Shown here: piece by piece, positions 9,550 through 20,039 of the stretch
Position numbering within the stretch: the stretch's first letter is position 1
Layout of the letters: each line of letters opens with the position of its first letter
NCBI GenBank assembly: GCA_963575745.1
Contig: CAUYUJ010007402.1
Location: 112,535 to 176,534 of the forward strand
DNA from: Prorocentrum cordatum
Lineage: Eukaryota > Sar > Dinophyceae > Prorocentrales > Prorocentraceae
Length of the DNA stretch: 64,000 nucleotides
Reading direction: 5' to 3'
Notes under the pieces: generated by a model
Seen by the model: the letters and a program-made list of their open reading frames with translations, nothing else
Database searches by the model: none
Told to the model about the DNA's origin: nothing
Position numbers and translations under genes: made by a program

Positions 9550-12085
9550 GGCAGGATGCGATCTGCGCAACTGCCGCCGTTTTCGTGAGCTTTTGTGAGG
9601 ACCAGCGCAGCGACGTCATACTTACGCAGATCGAATTGGGGCCGGGCGGGTTCCTGGGGGGCTGCGATCTGCGCAACTGTCGCAACCTTCGTGAACTCCT
9701 GGGAGGGCCAGCGCAGTGACGTCATACGAACATCAAATCGACGCCTCGCGGCTCCCTTGGGGGCTGCGATCTGCGCAACTGTCGCCAGCTTCGTGGGCAG
9801 GGCCAGCGCAGTGACGTCATACGAACATCAAATCGAAACGTCGCGGCTCCCTGGGGGGCTGTTCTCTGCGCAACTGTCGCCAATTTCGTGAGCTCCTGGG
9901 ACGGCCAGCGCAGTGACGTCGTACGCAGATCAAACCTAGACCTCGCGGTTCCCTCGGGGGGCTTGCGATCTGCGCAACTGTCGCCAAATCCGTGGGCTCC
10001 AGAGCAGGCCAACGCAGCGTACTGGCGTCGTACGCAGATCAAACCGAGACCTCGCGGCTCCCTGTGGGGGGGGCTGCGATCTGCGCAACTGTCGCCAGCT
10101 CCGTGGGCTCCAGAGAGGGTCAGCGCAGCGTACTGACGTAGTACGCAGATGAAACCGAAACCTCGCGGCTGCCTCGGGGGGCTGGCGATTTGCGCAACCG
10201 CCGCCAGCCTCATGGGCTCCAAAGAGGGCCAGCGCAGCGCACTGAAGTCGTACGCAAATCAAACCGAGACCTCGCGGCTCCCTGGGGGGGGCTGCGATCT
10301 GCGCAACTGCCGCCAGCTTCGTGGGCTCCAGTGACGGCCAGCGATGGCCAGCGCAGTGCACTGACGTTGTACGCAGATCAAACCGAGACCTCGCGGCTCC
10401 CTCGGGGGGGCTGCGATCTGCTCAACTGTCGCCAGCTTCGCGGGCTCCGGAGAGGGTCAGCGCAGCGTACTGACGTCGTACGCGGATCAAACCGAGACCT
10501 CGCGGCTCCCTCGGGGGGGCTGCAATCGGCGCACGTGTCGCCAGTTTCGCGGGCTCCAGAGAGGGCCAACGCAGCGAACGGACGTCGTGCGCAGACCAAA
10601 CCGAGACCTCGCGGCTCCCCTGACGGGGCTGCGCTCTGCGCAACGGCCGCCACGTTCGTGAGCTCCAGAGGGTCAGCGCGCGCACTGGCGCCGCACGCAA
10701 ATCAAACCGAAACCTCGCGGCTCCCTGGGGGGGGGGCTGCGATCTGCACAACTGCCGCCAGCTTCGTGGGCTCCAGAGAGGGCCAGCGCAGCGTGCTGAC
10801 GTCGTGTGCAGATCAAACCGAGACCTCGCGGTTCCCTCGGGGGGCCGCGATCTGCGCAACGGCCGCCAGCTTCGTGGGCTCCAGAAAGGGCCAGCGCCGC
10901 GCGCTGACAACGTACGCAGATCAAACCGAGACCTCGCGGTTCCCTTGGGGGGGGCCGCGATCTGCGCAACTGCCGCCACTTTCGTGGGCCCCAGAACAGG
11001 GCCCGCACAACGCGCGGACGCCTTGCGCAGATCAAACCGAGACTTCGTGGTTCCCTCGGGGGGGCTGCGGTCTGCGCAACTGTCGTCAGTATCGTGGGCT
11101 CCAGAGAGGGTCAGCGCAGCATGCTGACGCCGTACGCTGATCAACCCGAAACCTCGCGGCTCCCCTGACAGGGCTGCGATCTGCGCATCTGCCGCCACTT
11201 TCGCGGGCTGCAGACGAGGCCAGCGCTCTGACGTCGGACGCAGATCAAACCGAAACCTCGCGGTTCCCTGGGGAGGCTGCGGCCTGCGCAATTGCTCCCA
11301 GTTTCGTGGGCTCCAAGAGAAGGCCAGCGCAGCGCACTGACGTCGTGCGCAGATCAGATCGAAACGTCGTGGCTCCCTCGGGGGGCCACGGCCTGCGCAA
11401 CTGTCGCCAGCTTCGTGGGCTCCAGAGAGGGCCAGCGCAGCGCACTGACGTCGAACGCAGATCAAACCGAGACCTCGCGGCCAACTCGGGGGGGCCGCGA
11501 TCTGCGCAACTGCCGCTAGCTACGTGGGCTCCAGGGAGGGCCAGCGCAGCGCACTGACGTCGTGCGCGGGTCAAACCCGGACCTCGCGGCTCCCTGGGGG
11601 GCTGCGATCTGCGCAACTGCCGCCAATTTCGCGGGCTCCAGCGCAGCGCACTGACGTCGTGCGCAGAGCAAGCCGAAATCTCGCGGCTCCCTGGGGGGGC
11701 TGCGGTCTGCGCAACTGTCGCCAGTATCGTGGGCTCCAGAGAGGGCCAGCGCAGCGTGCTGACGTCGTGCGCAGATCAAACCGAAACCTCGCGGCCCCCT
11801 GGGGGGCTGCGATCTGCGCATCTGCCGCCAGCGTCGTGGGCTCCAGAGAGGGCCAGCGCACTGGCGTCGTGCGCAGATCAAACCAAGACCTCGCGGCTCC
11901 CTGGGGGGGCTGCGATCTGCGCAACTGTCGCCAGTATCGCGGGCTCCAAGAGAGGGCCCGCGCAGCGCGCTGACGTCGTGCGCAGATCAGACTGAGACCT
12001 CGCGGCCCACTCGGGGGGGCCGCGATCTGCGCCACTGCCGCCAGCTTCGCGGGCCCCAGAGAGGGCCAGCGCAACGCACTGACGT
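9550..12085. repeat. 24-copy satellite, modal period 109 bp
   Basis: Anchoring on the GATCTGCGCAACTG box gives 24 copies with spacings from 95 to 119 bp, most often 109, mean about 107. A unit has a G run, CTGCGATCTGCGCAACTG, GGGCTCCAGAGAGGGCCAGC, a TGACGTCGTACGCAGATC box and ACCTCGCGGCTCCCT. The period is not a multiple of three, so the Ala/Cys-rich ORFs across it shift frame. They are not taken as genes. Confidence 0.9.
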
Positions 12086-12430
12086 CCGTGATGCTCTTGC
12101 GAGGGCACGTCGTCTCCCATGCACCTGAGCGCTCCTCTGTTGTCCGCCCAGGTCCGCATGTCGCTGCGGTCGGGGAGGTGCATGATGTTGTTTCTGTGCT
12201 CGTACACGATCACTCTGTATGCCCTGGCCTGGGTTTCGTCGTCCATGGGGCCCACTGCTCCTTCGGGCCTGCCTGGCCCAGACATGACCCTGGGGACCGC
12301 TTCGCGCCATGCTTTGGTCGGGGCGAGAACGGCGTATGGAAGTGGGCTGTCTGCGGCGGCCATGCCAATATCACAATAGTGCGCGGCCGCGGCCATGGCC
12401 CCGCATTCGAGCCGTGGCAGCTGCAGTTCC
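12085..12430 (-). CDS. Exon candidate next to the satellite, unknown
   Basis: A minus-strand frame from about 12430 reads like natural protein: AMAAAAHYCDIGMAAADSPL, then a Trp-containing PTKAWREAVPRVMSGPGRP, then ARAYRVIVYEHRNNIMHLPD, and DMRTWADNRGALRCMGDD. It then runs into the 109-bp satellite, whose sequence continues the frame by chance, so the true end lies near 12085. No family recognised. It is probably an exon or gene fragment cut by satellite expansion. Confidence 0.4.
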
Positions 12431-12638
12431 TAGGGCGAGAAGAATCTATTGACACGACGTGCTGTTGATGCGTTCCGCGGATCCCGGGATTTCCAACAGC
12501 CTTCGCGCGGGGTGCACTTTGCGCCGAGTGTCGTCTGCTCTGGCTGGCGCAACTGGTCGGTCACCCATTCGCAATTGAATGGTCGCCCCTAAGGGGCTAT
12601 TTGGCACTTGCTGGCCCCCCTTCTCGTTGCCGAGCGCA

Positions 12639-12678
<40 letters not shown>

Positions 12679-13376
12679 AAAAAGGGGGGGGGGGGGGGCG
12701 GTGGCGCGCCCCCCCGTCGCCCGCCGCCGCGCGCCGCGCGCCTCGGCGGATCTCCAAAAACCTGGCAAGGCAAATCACGCGCGACTCTGGAAAATTCTCC
12801 GGCGGTAAATTTGAACCAAAAATAAACGGGTGCGTTTTGGAAAATGGCGGGCCCACTTTTTGAAAAATGCCAAACTCGAATGGGTCGACCTTCGAAATTC
12901 CGGAATCCATTTCGAAAAATTCCAGATTACAGAATTATTCAAATGTCCTGCGCGGCGGGCGCATTCCACCCCTCAAAACTGCTTTCTTCATTTAATATTG
13001 CCGACCTCCTTTTTGAAAAATTCCGGAGCCGCTTCTCCATTCCAGGAATGATCCCCAGGCGGTCCGACGGGCGCGGCCGGCTGATTCGCGCACCGCGCCG
13101 CGCGCGATTGGGCGCAAGGCGCGCCGCGCGTTGCGCCCGCGAACAGCACTCGGAAGGGTTGCCTCGAAAACAGCGCCACGGAAGCTACGACTCGCGGACC
13201 CCCCAAGAACAACGCAGCAGCTTGGAATCCCCGAGGGATTTCCGATGCGCGAAAAAATCACCGCGCACGTCGCGCAAAGAATCTGCGCGACGGAATGCGC
13301 TCGACCAATTGTCCCTGGATCCCGCGCGGAAGGACAGGACAACCTGGAAATCTTGAAAACTAGCAATATCAATACT
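12430..13376. other. Gene-free stretch with poly(G) and AT-richer sequence
   Basis: After a G/A homopolymer block (12639-12698) the sequence becomes AT-richer, with short GAAAAATTCC-type motifs at 12840-13030. No open frame with protein-like composition was found. Confidence 0.5.
12639..12698. repeat. Poly(G): 39 G, A6, 15 G
   Basis: An uninterrupted run of 39 G (12639-12677), six A, then 15 G. Confidence 0.95.
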
Positions 13377-16300
13377 TCATGCTCTTCTGAGTCCCGCGGG
13401 GCTGGCGTTGTCGCCGTCGAATCTCCCCGCGTGGATTAGGGGGTGGCGCGCGGCGCTGGCGAATCGGAGGGCGAGGGCCTGCGCTGGATCAGGGCGAACT
13501 TCCCCCAGTCTGCCCTCGCGGTCGGCACCCGCGATTGACCAGGCCAGCCCCGAGAGGTCCATGAGGGCCAGGATGCTCGCGGCGGCTAGGCGGGCCGGCG
13601 CGGGCAGTCCATCGCCGGGGTCTGGAGGCGCTGCCCGAAGCGGCGGGTTTGGGCGCATGCCTGGGTGGCCGGGGCGGCGCCGGTTCCAGCTGTGTTGCAC
13701 TAGAATATCAAGGTTATGGCTCTGCTCCGGGGTACGTTCCGCCCCTCTGTTTGCATGTTCGCGCCAGGGACCTTCGGTGCGCTGGAGGATTTCCGTAGTG
13801 CCTCCTCTGCCTGTGACTCTGGAGTCGGCGACGCGCGGGCCGCTGGCTGGGCCGTCGCTCTCGCGGCTGCGTCGCCGGCCGGCGTCGGCGCGCCCTGCGG
13901 CGTCGATCCACAGTGCGTGGAGTGCTGAATTGTATTCTTCGTGCGCCCCGCTGGGCGCCGCCGACGTCGGCGGGGTCTGAGGGCCCGTCGTCGCCGGCAG
14001 CGGCGAGGCGGTCGTCTTCGGGCGACCAGCCGAGAGAGCGCGGGCACGTCGGGGGGTCCTCCGCTGGGGGGGCCACCGCCCGCAGGACGAAGGGGGGGCG
14101 CGGCTCATCCCTTCGCGAGCCAGGAGAGCTAGACGGGCGAGGGGATGGGGAGCCCGGGAGGGGGGGAGATAATAGGAAGGGGGATGAGGCGGCGCGATCG
14201 GGGAGGCGACTGCGCTCCACCCTGGGGTCGCGAGCGGCAGATCCTGATCGGCGGGGGCGGGTGATCCTGCGCGACGCGGGCACCCTGCCTGCCCTAGTAG
14301 AGCTGCGATTGGCGCCCCTGGCAGGCGAGCGCCGCACTCCTCCGCGTCTGCGGCTGGGCGTTCTGAGGCACCCCATCAAGGCGCCCTACGGTGGGGCTGC
14401 CACTTGGAGGGCCTGCTGCTGCCAGGGCTGCGCCCAAGCTGCGTGGCCCGCCCCCCGCTTGCTGCGCTGACTGCCCAGGGGCCCCCCCTGGGTCGGCGTC
14501 GCCAAGAAAGAGTCGGCCCTGCAGAGCCCCGGCTGCTGGCAGCAACCGCTTCGGAGGATACTGGGGGAGGGCCCCCCGCGTCCATCGCGGGGGGGCTGTC
14601 CTTCCACCGCACAGTTGTCCGGTTCAGGGCGCGGGCTTCCAGGGGCTGAGGTGGCTCTGCCGCGGACACCCGTGCCTTCGAACAGCGATTCCCCCGCAGG
14701 GCGGCCGAGGGTCGTTGCCCCCGCGCACTGCGCCGCGCTGTGGGCCCCGGTTTGGCCAAGAGGAGAACGGGTGTCAACCGAAGCGGGGCCCGCGGCTCCT
14801 GGGCCGCTTCCAGCGGCGGTCTCCATCGCCGCGTCGGCGCCGCACGGATTGCCGCAAGCTGGTTCTCTGCTGCCGGAGGCAGCCTCTTCTGAGGAGGCAG
14901 GGGGCGGGTCGTCCGCGCCCGCGGGGGGCGGCCGCCCACCCTCGGCGTCGCTGTCCTCGCCAGGCTGCGAGCTGTCCGCACCGGGCTGCACGCTGTCAGC
15001 ACAAGGCTGCGCCCCGCCGGTGCCTCCACTGCCGCGGGGCGGCCCCATCCTGCCGCGGCCGCAGGCCGCCCCTACGCTGTTGCGGCGGGAGTTGCCTCTG
15101 GCAGTGCCCCCGGGGGGGGGGGGGCTGTCGCACCAGGGCCCCGCGCCCCTTCGTCGCCCCCCGAGGTCGCCCCCATCGCCGCGCCGCCGTGCAGATGACT
15201 CTGCGCAGCCAAAGCGACATCGCGCGAGATGCGCGCTCTGCCGCGTGCCCCGCCGTCGACGTCTGCTCTGCAGCTGAAGGCTGCCTCTTGAGGGCGTCAG
15301 AGGGAAGGTTCGGTGATGCGCCGAGGCTTGGACCTCAAAAGCCAAGAGTGCCTCGCTCGCCTGCGGGCGGATGGGGGGCGCCACTCTGGGGAGACCCGTC
15401 GCGGCTGAAGGCTGCCCTTCCTTCGCCAGCTGGGGGGGCGCCGCAGGGCCCCCCTCTTGCAGGGGGGGCCGGGCGGATCCCAAGCAGGGCGCCATCGTCC
15501 GCTGACCCCGCAGCTGGGTTGTCAAGGTGGAGGTCGGCTTGGCATGCGCCCTGCGCGCCGCAAGGGCCCGGGGCTCTGGCGGTGGAGTGAGTCAGCGGCG
15601 CGTTGCTGACTCCAGGCGCTGAGATCAGGATTGGGCGAGACCCCCCCGCGATACCAACGTCTGCGGCGCCGGGGCCGTCGTGCACGCCCCCTCCAGGAGC
15701 GCGGGCCACTGGGGGGCCCTGAGGGTGGAGGGGAAGGTTGGGAGACATGGAGTCAAAGGTGAGGAGCAGAGGGGCAGTGCTGTCTTGCCTACCAGGATTG
15801 CATGGGCTACCAGGGCTACCAGGGTTGCGACTGAAGGTCGCTTCTTCTCTTGAATATCCCAGGCTTGTCCCGCGGGACCCGTCATCTCCTCGGCTGAAGG
15901 CCGACTTGTCATTCGTCCTTCCACCGGGGTGTGCGGGGTCGATCGGTGGATCCGACGTAAGAACGATCGCTGTGAGGTCGGTCGGATCTACTTCTGCGCC
16001 TGGCGGCGAGGGTTGCCCAGGAGGGATCTGGGGCGGGGTGCTTTCCAGGGAAGAGCTACCTGCGGCCAGCGCTTGGACCCCCAGGCCCTGCACTAGGCTC
16101 ATGCCCCCGCTCTGTCTTTTACTAGGGAGATCGGTGCCACGATCCGAGATCCCGCCCCCCATGGGGCTAAGCCTGACATGGCAGGCTGCTGCTGCGCCTC
16201 GCCGGGGCTGCGCCGCGAGCAGAGCAGGGCGATGGCCGGCCGCGACCAGAGGGGGGCGGCGCCCGACCAGCGATGCGTCAGGCGCCCCCTTGAGAGTGGG

Positions 16301-16960
16301 AGACTTGTCAGAGAGAACCAGGCCCGCGAGACGGCTTGAGCCAAAGTCTACAGAACTGGTGGGGATACGCGAAGGGTCTAGAAATTGGTGAAAGGAACCC
16401 CGCGCCCTCAGGGGAAATTCGCCTTGGCGGCCGAACGCGCGAGGCCCGCCAACCAATCGACCAGCCAACCAGCCAGCCAACGGGCCCCTTCTCGCCGCTG
16501 GCGCGCGAGGGGGCCGCCAAACCCGTCGGGGCCACGGGCCTCTTCGGGCCGCTGGCGTGTGAGCGGGCCGCCGACGCCCAGCAGGGTCACCTGCCTCTCC
16601 GGGCGCGCGAGCGGGTCGCCGACCCCGTCGGGGCCACGGGCGCGTCAGCAGGTCGCCGGCCCCGTCAGGGCCACGGGCGCGCGAGCGGGCCGCCGACTGC
16701 CTTCGGGCCACGGGCGCGCGAGCGGGCCGCCGACCCCCAATGAGGCCACCGGCCTCGCTGAGCCGACGGCGTGTAAGCGGGCCGCCGACCGCGCTCGGCG
16801 CCGACCTCCCTTCTCCTGTCAGCTCTCCTGGGCATTGTTCCTGGATGGGCTGGTGGGGATACTTTTTTGGTCGCGGCCGCGGGCGGGAGCGCACGCGGCG
16901 AGCCGTATGTCTGGGGCGCGGGCCTACTAATTGACAACAGGAGCAAACTAGCGAGGCCAC
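13377..16960 (-). CDS. Long low-complexity minus-strand ORFs, unknown
   Basis: Overlapping minus-strand frames cover this stretch: 541 codons (16960-15335), 379 codons (15525-14386) and 243 codons (14108-13377). The most protein-like part is about 16350-15590. It is Ser/Pro/Gly/Asp-rich with few charges and includes EVDPTDLTAIVLTSDPPIDP and PAHPGGRTNDKSAFSRGDDG. The 13377-14108 end includes LAAASILALMDLSGLAWSIA. The Pro/Ser/Gly-rich composition resembles a disordered linker or the first ORF of a retroelement, but no zinc knuckle or enzyme motif is visible. The three frames do not join without frameshifts or introns. The first 150 codons of the 541-codon frame are a minisatellite. Confidence 0.3.
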
Positions 16961-17030
16961 TAGCGCGTCAGCGAAACGCCGACCCCCAACGGGGCCGATG
17001 GCGTGTCAGCGGGTGGCCGACCCCCAACGG
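16490..17030. repeat. Irregular 36-57 bp tandem repeat
   Basis: About nine units of GCGCGAGCGGGCCGCCGACC with CGGGGCCACGG, at 16503, 16557, 16606, 16651, 16678, 16714, 16771 and, after a 190-bp gap, 16964 and 17000. Confidence 0.7.
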
Positions 17031-17034
17031 GGCA

Positions 17035-17310
17035 ATATAGCAGTACATGCGAGCGAATATTTTGCAAGCTCACATTTAATGATAAATACTGTATGACGTA
17101 GATGACGATTTTGTATAACTAGTTATGATATATTACACAACATATCCTAACGAGCGGGCTAAGCTCTACAACTTGTTCCTTATGATAAGCCAAAGATAAA
17201 ACATATATTATGTTGGGCTCGCTAACCTCTACAGATGATTGAAGATGATGTGGGATGTTGCGAGGTGATGCGAGATGGCGCGAAATGATGCCAGAGGCTG
17301 AGAACTTTGA
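17035..17310. other. AT-rich stretch, no gene seen
   Basis: A short AT-rich interval with no protein-like frame and no repeat that I can match elsewhere. Confidence 0.5.
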
Positions 17311-17404
17311 TCCATCTCCCGCTATCAACTCACAACATCCACCAGATGGGCCGCCCATCTAGGCAAGGGGCCCGCGACGTCGGCGGGGGCCCGTGGGGGT
17401 CGGG

Positions 17405-17890
17405 GGGGGCCGTGGGGCCCGCGACTGGCGCCCTTCTTCGCTGCGCAGAAACGCACGGGCTGACCAAAAATCAGCGCCTGCGGCGGGCACTTGTCGGGGG
17501 CGTCCAAGAGGGGGGCGTCCAAGAGGGGGATGCGCAAGTCATGGCCGGATGCACGTGCGCGGCCGAGGGGGGTCAGGGAACGCCTTGAAACAAGAGGGGG
17601 GAGCCATGAAATCTGGCAGAATTCATGGCCCTGGCCGCCATATCCACACCCCCAGTCCTCGCCCCCCTCTTTGCCGGCAAATGCAAATGCTTAACCAAGA
17701 ATCGGCACCTACGGCGGGCATCTGCCTCCGATTGAAAGCTCGACGGCGTTCAAGCTCCGGGCTTGCAAGAGAACCCCGTCGAGTGTTCGTTGTCGCCGCG
17801 GGGCCCGCGGTTGGCGCCAGCCTTGATTTGGCAGAAACGCGATGCCGATAAACAATCGGCGCGTGCGGCTGGCGTTTGTTTCCTATTGAC
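17405..17890. repeat. Three-copy dispersed direct repeat
   Basis: Three related blocks near 17415-17490, 17660-17735 and 17800-17885 share a CAGAAACGC- or AAATGC-type start, an AATCGGCGC-type centre and GCGGCGGGCAT or its variant. Divergence is high. Confidence 0.4.
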
Positions 17891-17932
17891 ATGTTGATTG
17901 CGCCCAAAAGCGCGCCGGCGACGGGCTTTCAG

Positions 17933-18060
17933 AAAATTAGCCCGGCGAAAGACCCAACCATGCGTAGTTGTGAGTACCGCAATTGTGGAAATATTCCTCG
18001 GTGGCGCCCCCTATGGGGCCACGAACCACACGAAGGGCGTGCCGAAATGCGTGGCTGGGG
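17933..18060 (+). repeat. Solitary copy of the 90-bp element head plus one unit
   Basis: Contains AAATTAGCCCGGCGAAAGAC, CCAACCATGCGTAG and TGTGAGTACCGCA, then one 90-bp-type unit with TATGGGGCCACGAA and GTGCCGAAAT. The same head occurs at 59285-59335 directly in front of the second array. Confidence 0.75.
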
Positions 18061-18411
18061 CACACAACGCGAAGGAAAATTATATTTCTGATTACGAGAG
18101 ACTGAACGCGGATGAGTCTGAGCGCGAGTGCGTCTGCTTGTGAATGGGATTGCGCGCGAGCGAGTCTATGTTCATGAATGGGAGCATGACCAAGCTCAGT
18201 GTAATTTCATATGAATGTGAACGGTTTGAGTATAACTGGTTCTGAGTACTTGTGAAATTGACTGTGGCCGCCGCGAGGAGCCCCCCCCCCAGAAATGCCA
18301 GCGGCAGCGCCCGCGCGCCGCGACGCCCGTGCCGGCGCCCCCCACGTGGATAGCGCCCGCTTTTCTTATTTTCCTTTGTCTTTGCCCGCGCACTCCAAAG
18401 TCCTAGGCCGC

Positions 18412-18670
18412 GGGCGCAGCGCAGCGCGGAGTCCCCGCGACGCGCGCAAGTCGCCGCGGAGGGGTCCCAGCGACGCGCGCGGGTCGTCCGCTGCGCGGAG
18501 CACAGAGAGCTAGCCGGCTGGCCGATTGCGGGCAAGGCTCCGGCCGCTGGGCAGAGCGACGACGGGCGAGCGAGGCGCTGGGCAGAGCGTCGCACGGAAT
18601 CCCCGCGACGCGCGCTGGTCGCCCCGGAAGGGCCCCAGCGACGCGCGCGGGTCGTCCGCAGCGCGAAGCC
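18412..18670. repeat. ~90-bp GC-rich direct repeat pair
   Basis: 18412-18502 and 18578-18666 share CCCCGCGACGCGCGC and CCCAGCGACGCGCGCGGGTC, followed by GTCCGCNGCGCG. Confidence 0.75.
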
Positions 18671-18727
18671 AGACAAGTAGTTGGACAGTCGAGAGAAGGC
18701 GCGGCTCGGGGGGGGACGCTCCTCAGG

Positions 18728-19732
18728 TCAGGCCTCGCGGATAAACTCAGTGAAGCCGAGCTCCATGGCGAGGGCCGTCGCCTCCCTCCTGCGCCGCTTC
18801 GTGCGCGCCGCAAAGTGCTCCAGCTGCTTCCGCAAGCCCTCCGGCGGCCCTGCCAGGAAGAACTCGACGCGCGGCGCCCGCATGAGCAGGAGTGGCGCGC
18901 GGCGCGCGAGAGCAGCACATAGAGCTCCAGCCACCAGTCGCCGTCCTCCTTCTTGCCGTTCGCGACAACGTGGCGGCCGCAGTCCAGGACCACGCCTGGG
19001 CGACGTCAGCCGAGGGAGCAGTGCGCCGGGCAGCCGACGGCCCAGGGCGAGAGTCCGCAGGACCGAGGTCTGGCCGCGGACTGCTCGCGCCCCGGAGGTC
19101 TGGCCGTCCCCGGAGCGCCGTTCCCCCGCCCCGTCGCCTTCTCGCACGGTGCGCCCCTGGCACGCCACCGTGGCGATGACCCTGCCGCGCGAGAACGGGA
19201 AGCCCGTCCAGGTGACCATGGAGGCGCGGAAGGTGAACGGCTCCGACGTGCGGGGCTCGATGAACACCAGCGGGCCCGCGATGTCCCTCGCGGGGCTGTC
19301 GTCGTGGCGCTGCAGGTCGTCCACGAAGGGCGCGCTCGCGCACTTCTCCATGCGCACCCAGAACCCCAGCGGCAAGCGCCTCAGGTAGATATTATTCTCC
19401 CCGTCTCTCTCTGCTCTCTCGACGTCGTCCCGATCCCGAGGGCCCACGACGATGTGCACGATCTGCCCCTCGGCGTCCTTGACGAGGCCGTTCTTGAGGT
19501 CGAGCGCCTCCAGGAGTCGGATCCGCGCGCCCACGTGCACCAGGAGCAGTCCGTGCATGCCACCGGTATTCTTCGGGTTGGCACAGTTCATCATCTTGGC
19601 GGCGTCCTTGACGTTCATCGTCGGGGCAGACCTGTCGGCCGCCTGCACGAGGAAGAGGGGCTTCTTCAGGACGATGGCCCTGTCCTTCTGAGCGACCGAC
19701 CCACGTGCGACTGTCCGATAGCGGATGCGCAA
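18728..19732 (-). pseudogene. PIF1-like (SF1B) helicase, C-terminal part, frame-broken
   Basis: The minus strand encodes the C-terminal half of a PIF1-family DNA helicase, an SF1B enzyme that unwinds DNA using ATP. From the N-terminus it has GGMHGLLLVHVGARIRLLEA with KNGLVKDAEGQIVHIVV (the oligonucleotide-binding insert before motif V in this family), then LPLGFWVRMEKC, and GPLVFIEPRTSEPFTF. Next comes a motif-V-like ATVACQGRTVREG that continues across an intron into VVLDCG, and a motif-VI-like LYVLLSRA (about 18908-18928). The Walker A and B half is absent. Upstream of about 19675 the sequence turns into a local repeat, so the copy is truncated there. A one- or two-base frameshift near 18890-18910 separates LYVLLSRA from the C-terminal LLLMRAPRVEFFLAGPPEGL, which ends at TGA (18728-18730). 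It could also be an unusual expressed exon set, but the loss of the ATPase half makes it inactive as seen. Confidence 0.65.
18996..19137 (-). other. 142-bp GC-AG intron in the helicase
   Basis: On the minus strand the exon ends GTGCGAGAAG, the intron starts GCGACGGGG and ends GACGTCGCCCAG, and the next exon starts GCGTGGTCCTGG. Removing it joins REG to VVLDCG in one frame (phase 1), restoring the conserved helicase motif. The 5' GC and the G repeated after both AGs fit dinoflagellate-type introns. Confidence 0.7.
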
Positions 19733-20030
19733 GGCGCACGCCCCAACGAGCCCCCCCCCCCCACAAAAAAATCGAAAACAAATCTCGATGGTCTTGTCCT
19801 ACTACGCACTCGAAAGCTCTCGACGAATGCCCACCCACCCCCGCGCGTCCTCCCCACCAGCCAACGTGCGACCCTCTGAACCACGCGAACGCAAAGCGAA
19901 CGCTCCAACGAGTGCAGAACACAATTGCAAAAAATCCGCGATGGTCTTGTCCTTCTGAGCCACCGACCTACGTGCGACCGTCCGATAGCGCATGCGCAAA
20001 GCGAACGCCCCAACGAGCCCCCACGTGTGC
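19672..20030. repeat. Three-copy repeat at the helicase 5' edge
   Basis: Copies near 19672, 19788 and 19940 share GATGGTCTTGTCCTTCTGAG, then CCGACCTACGTGCGACCGTC, CGATAGCGCATGCGCAAAGC and CCCCAACGAG. The middle copy is rearranged. The apparent N-terminal 25 residues of the helicase frame lie in the first copy. Confidence 0.7.
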
Positions 20031-20039
20031 GAACGCAGC

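Noticed and set aside
10190-11140. 316-codon plus-strand and 347-codon minus-strand ORFs in the satellite
   Set aside because: The satellite period is not a multiple of three and the repeats fall in all frames; the long ORFs come from low stop density.
9550-12085. CRISPR-like array
   Set aside because: The whole ~109-bp unit repeats with no unique spacers, and the context is eukaryotic.
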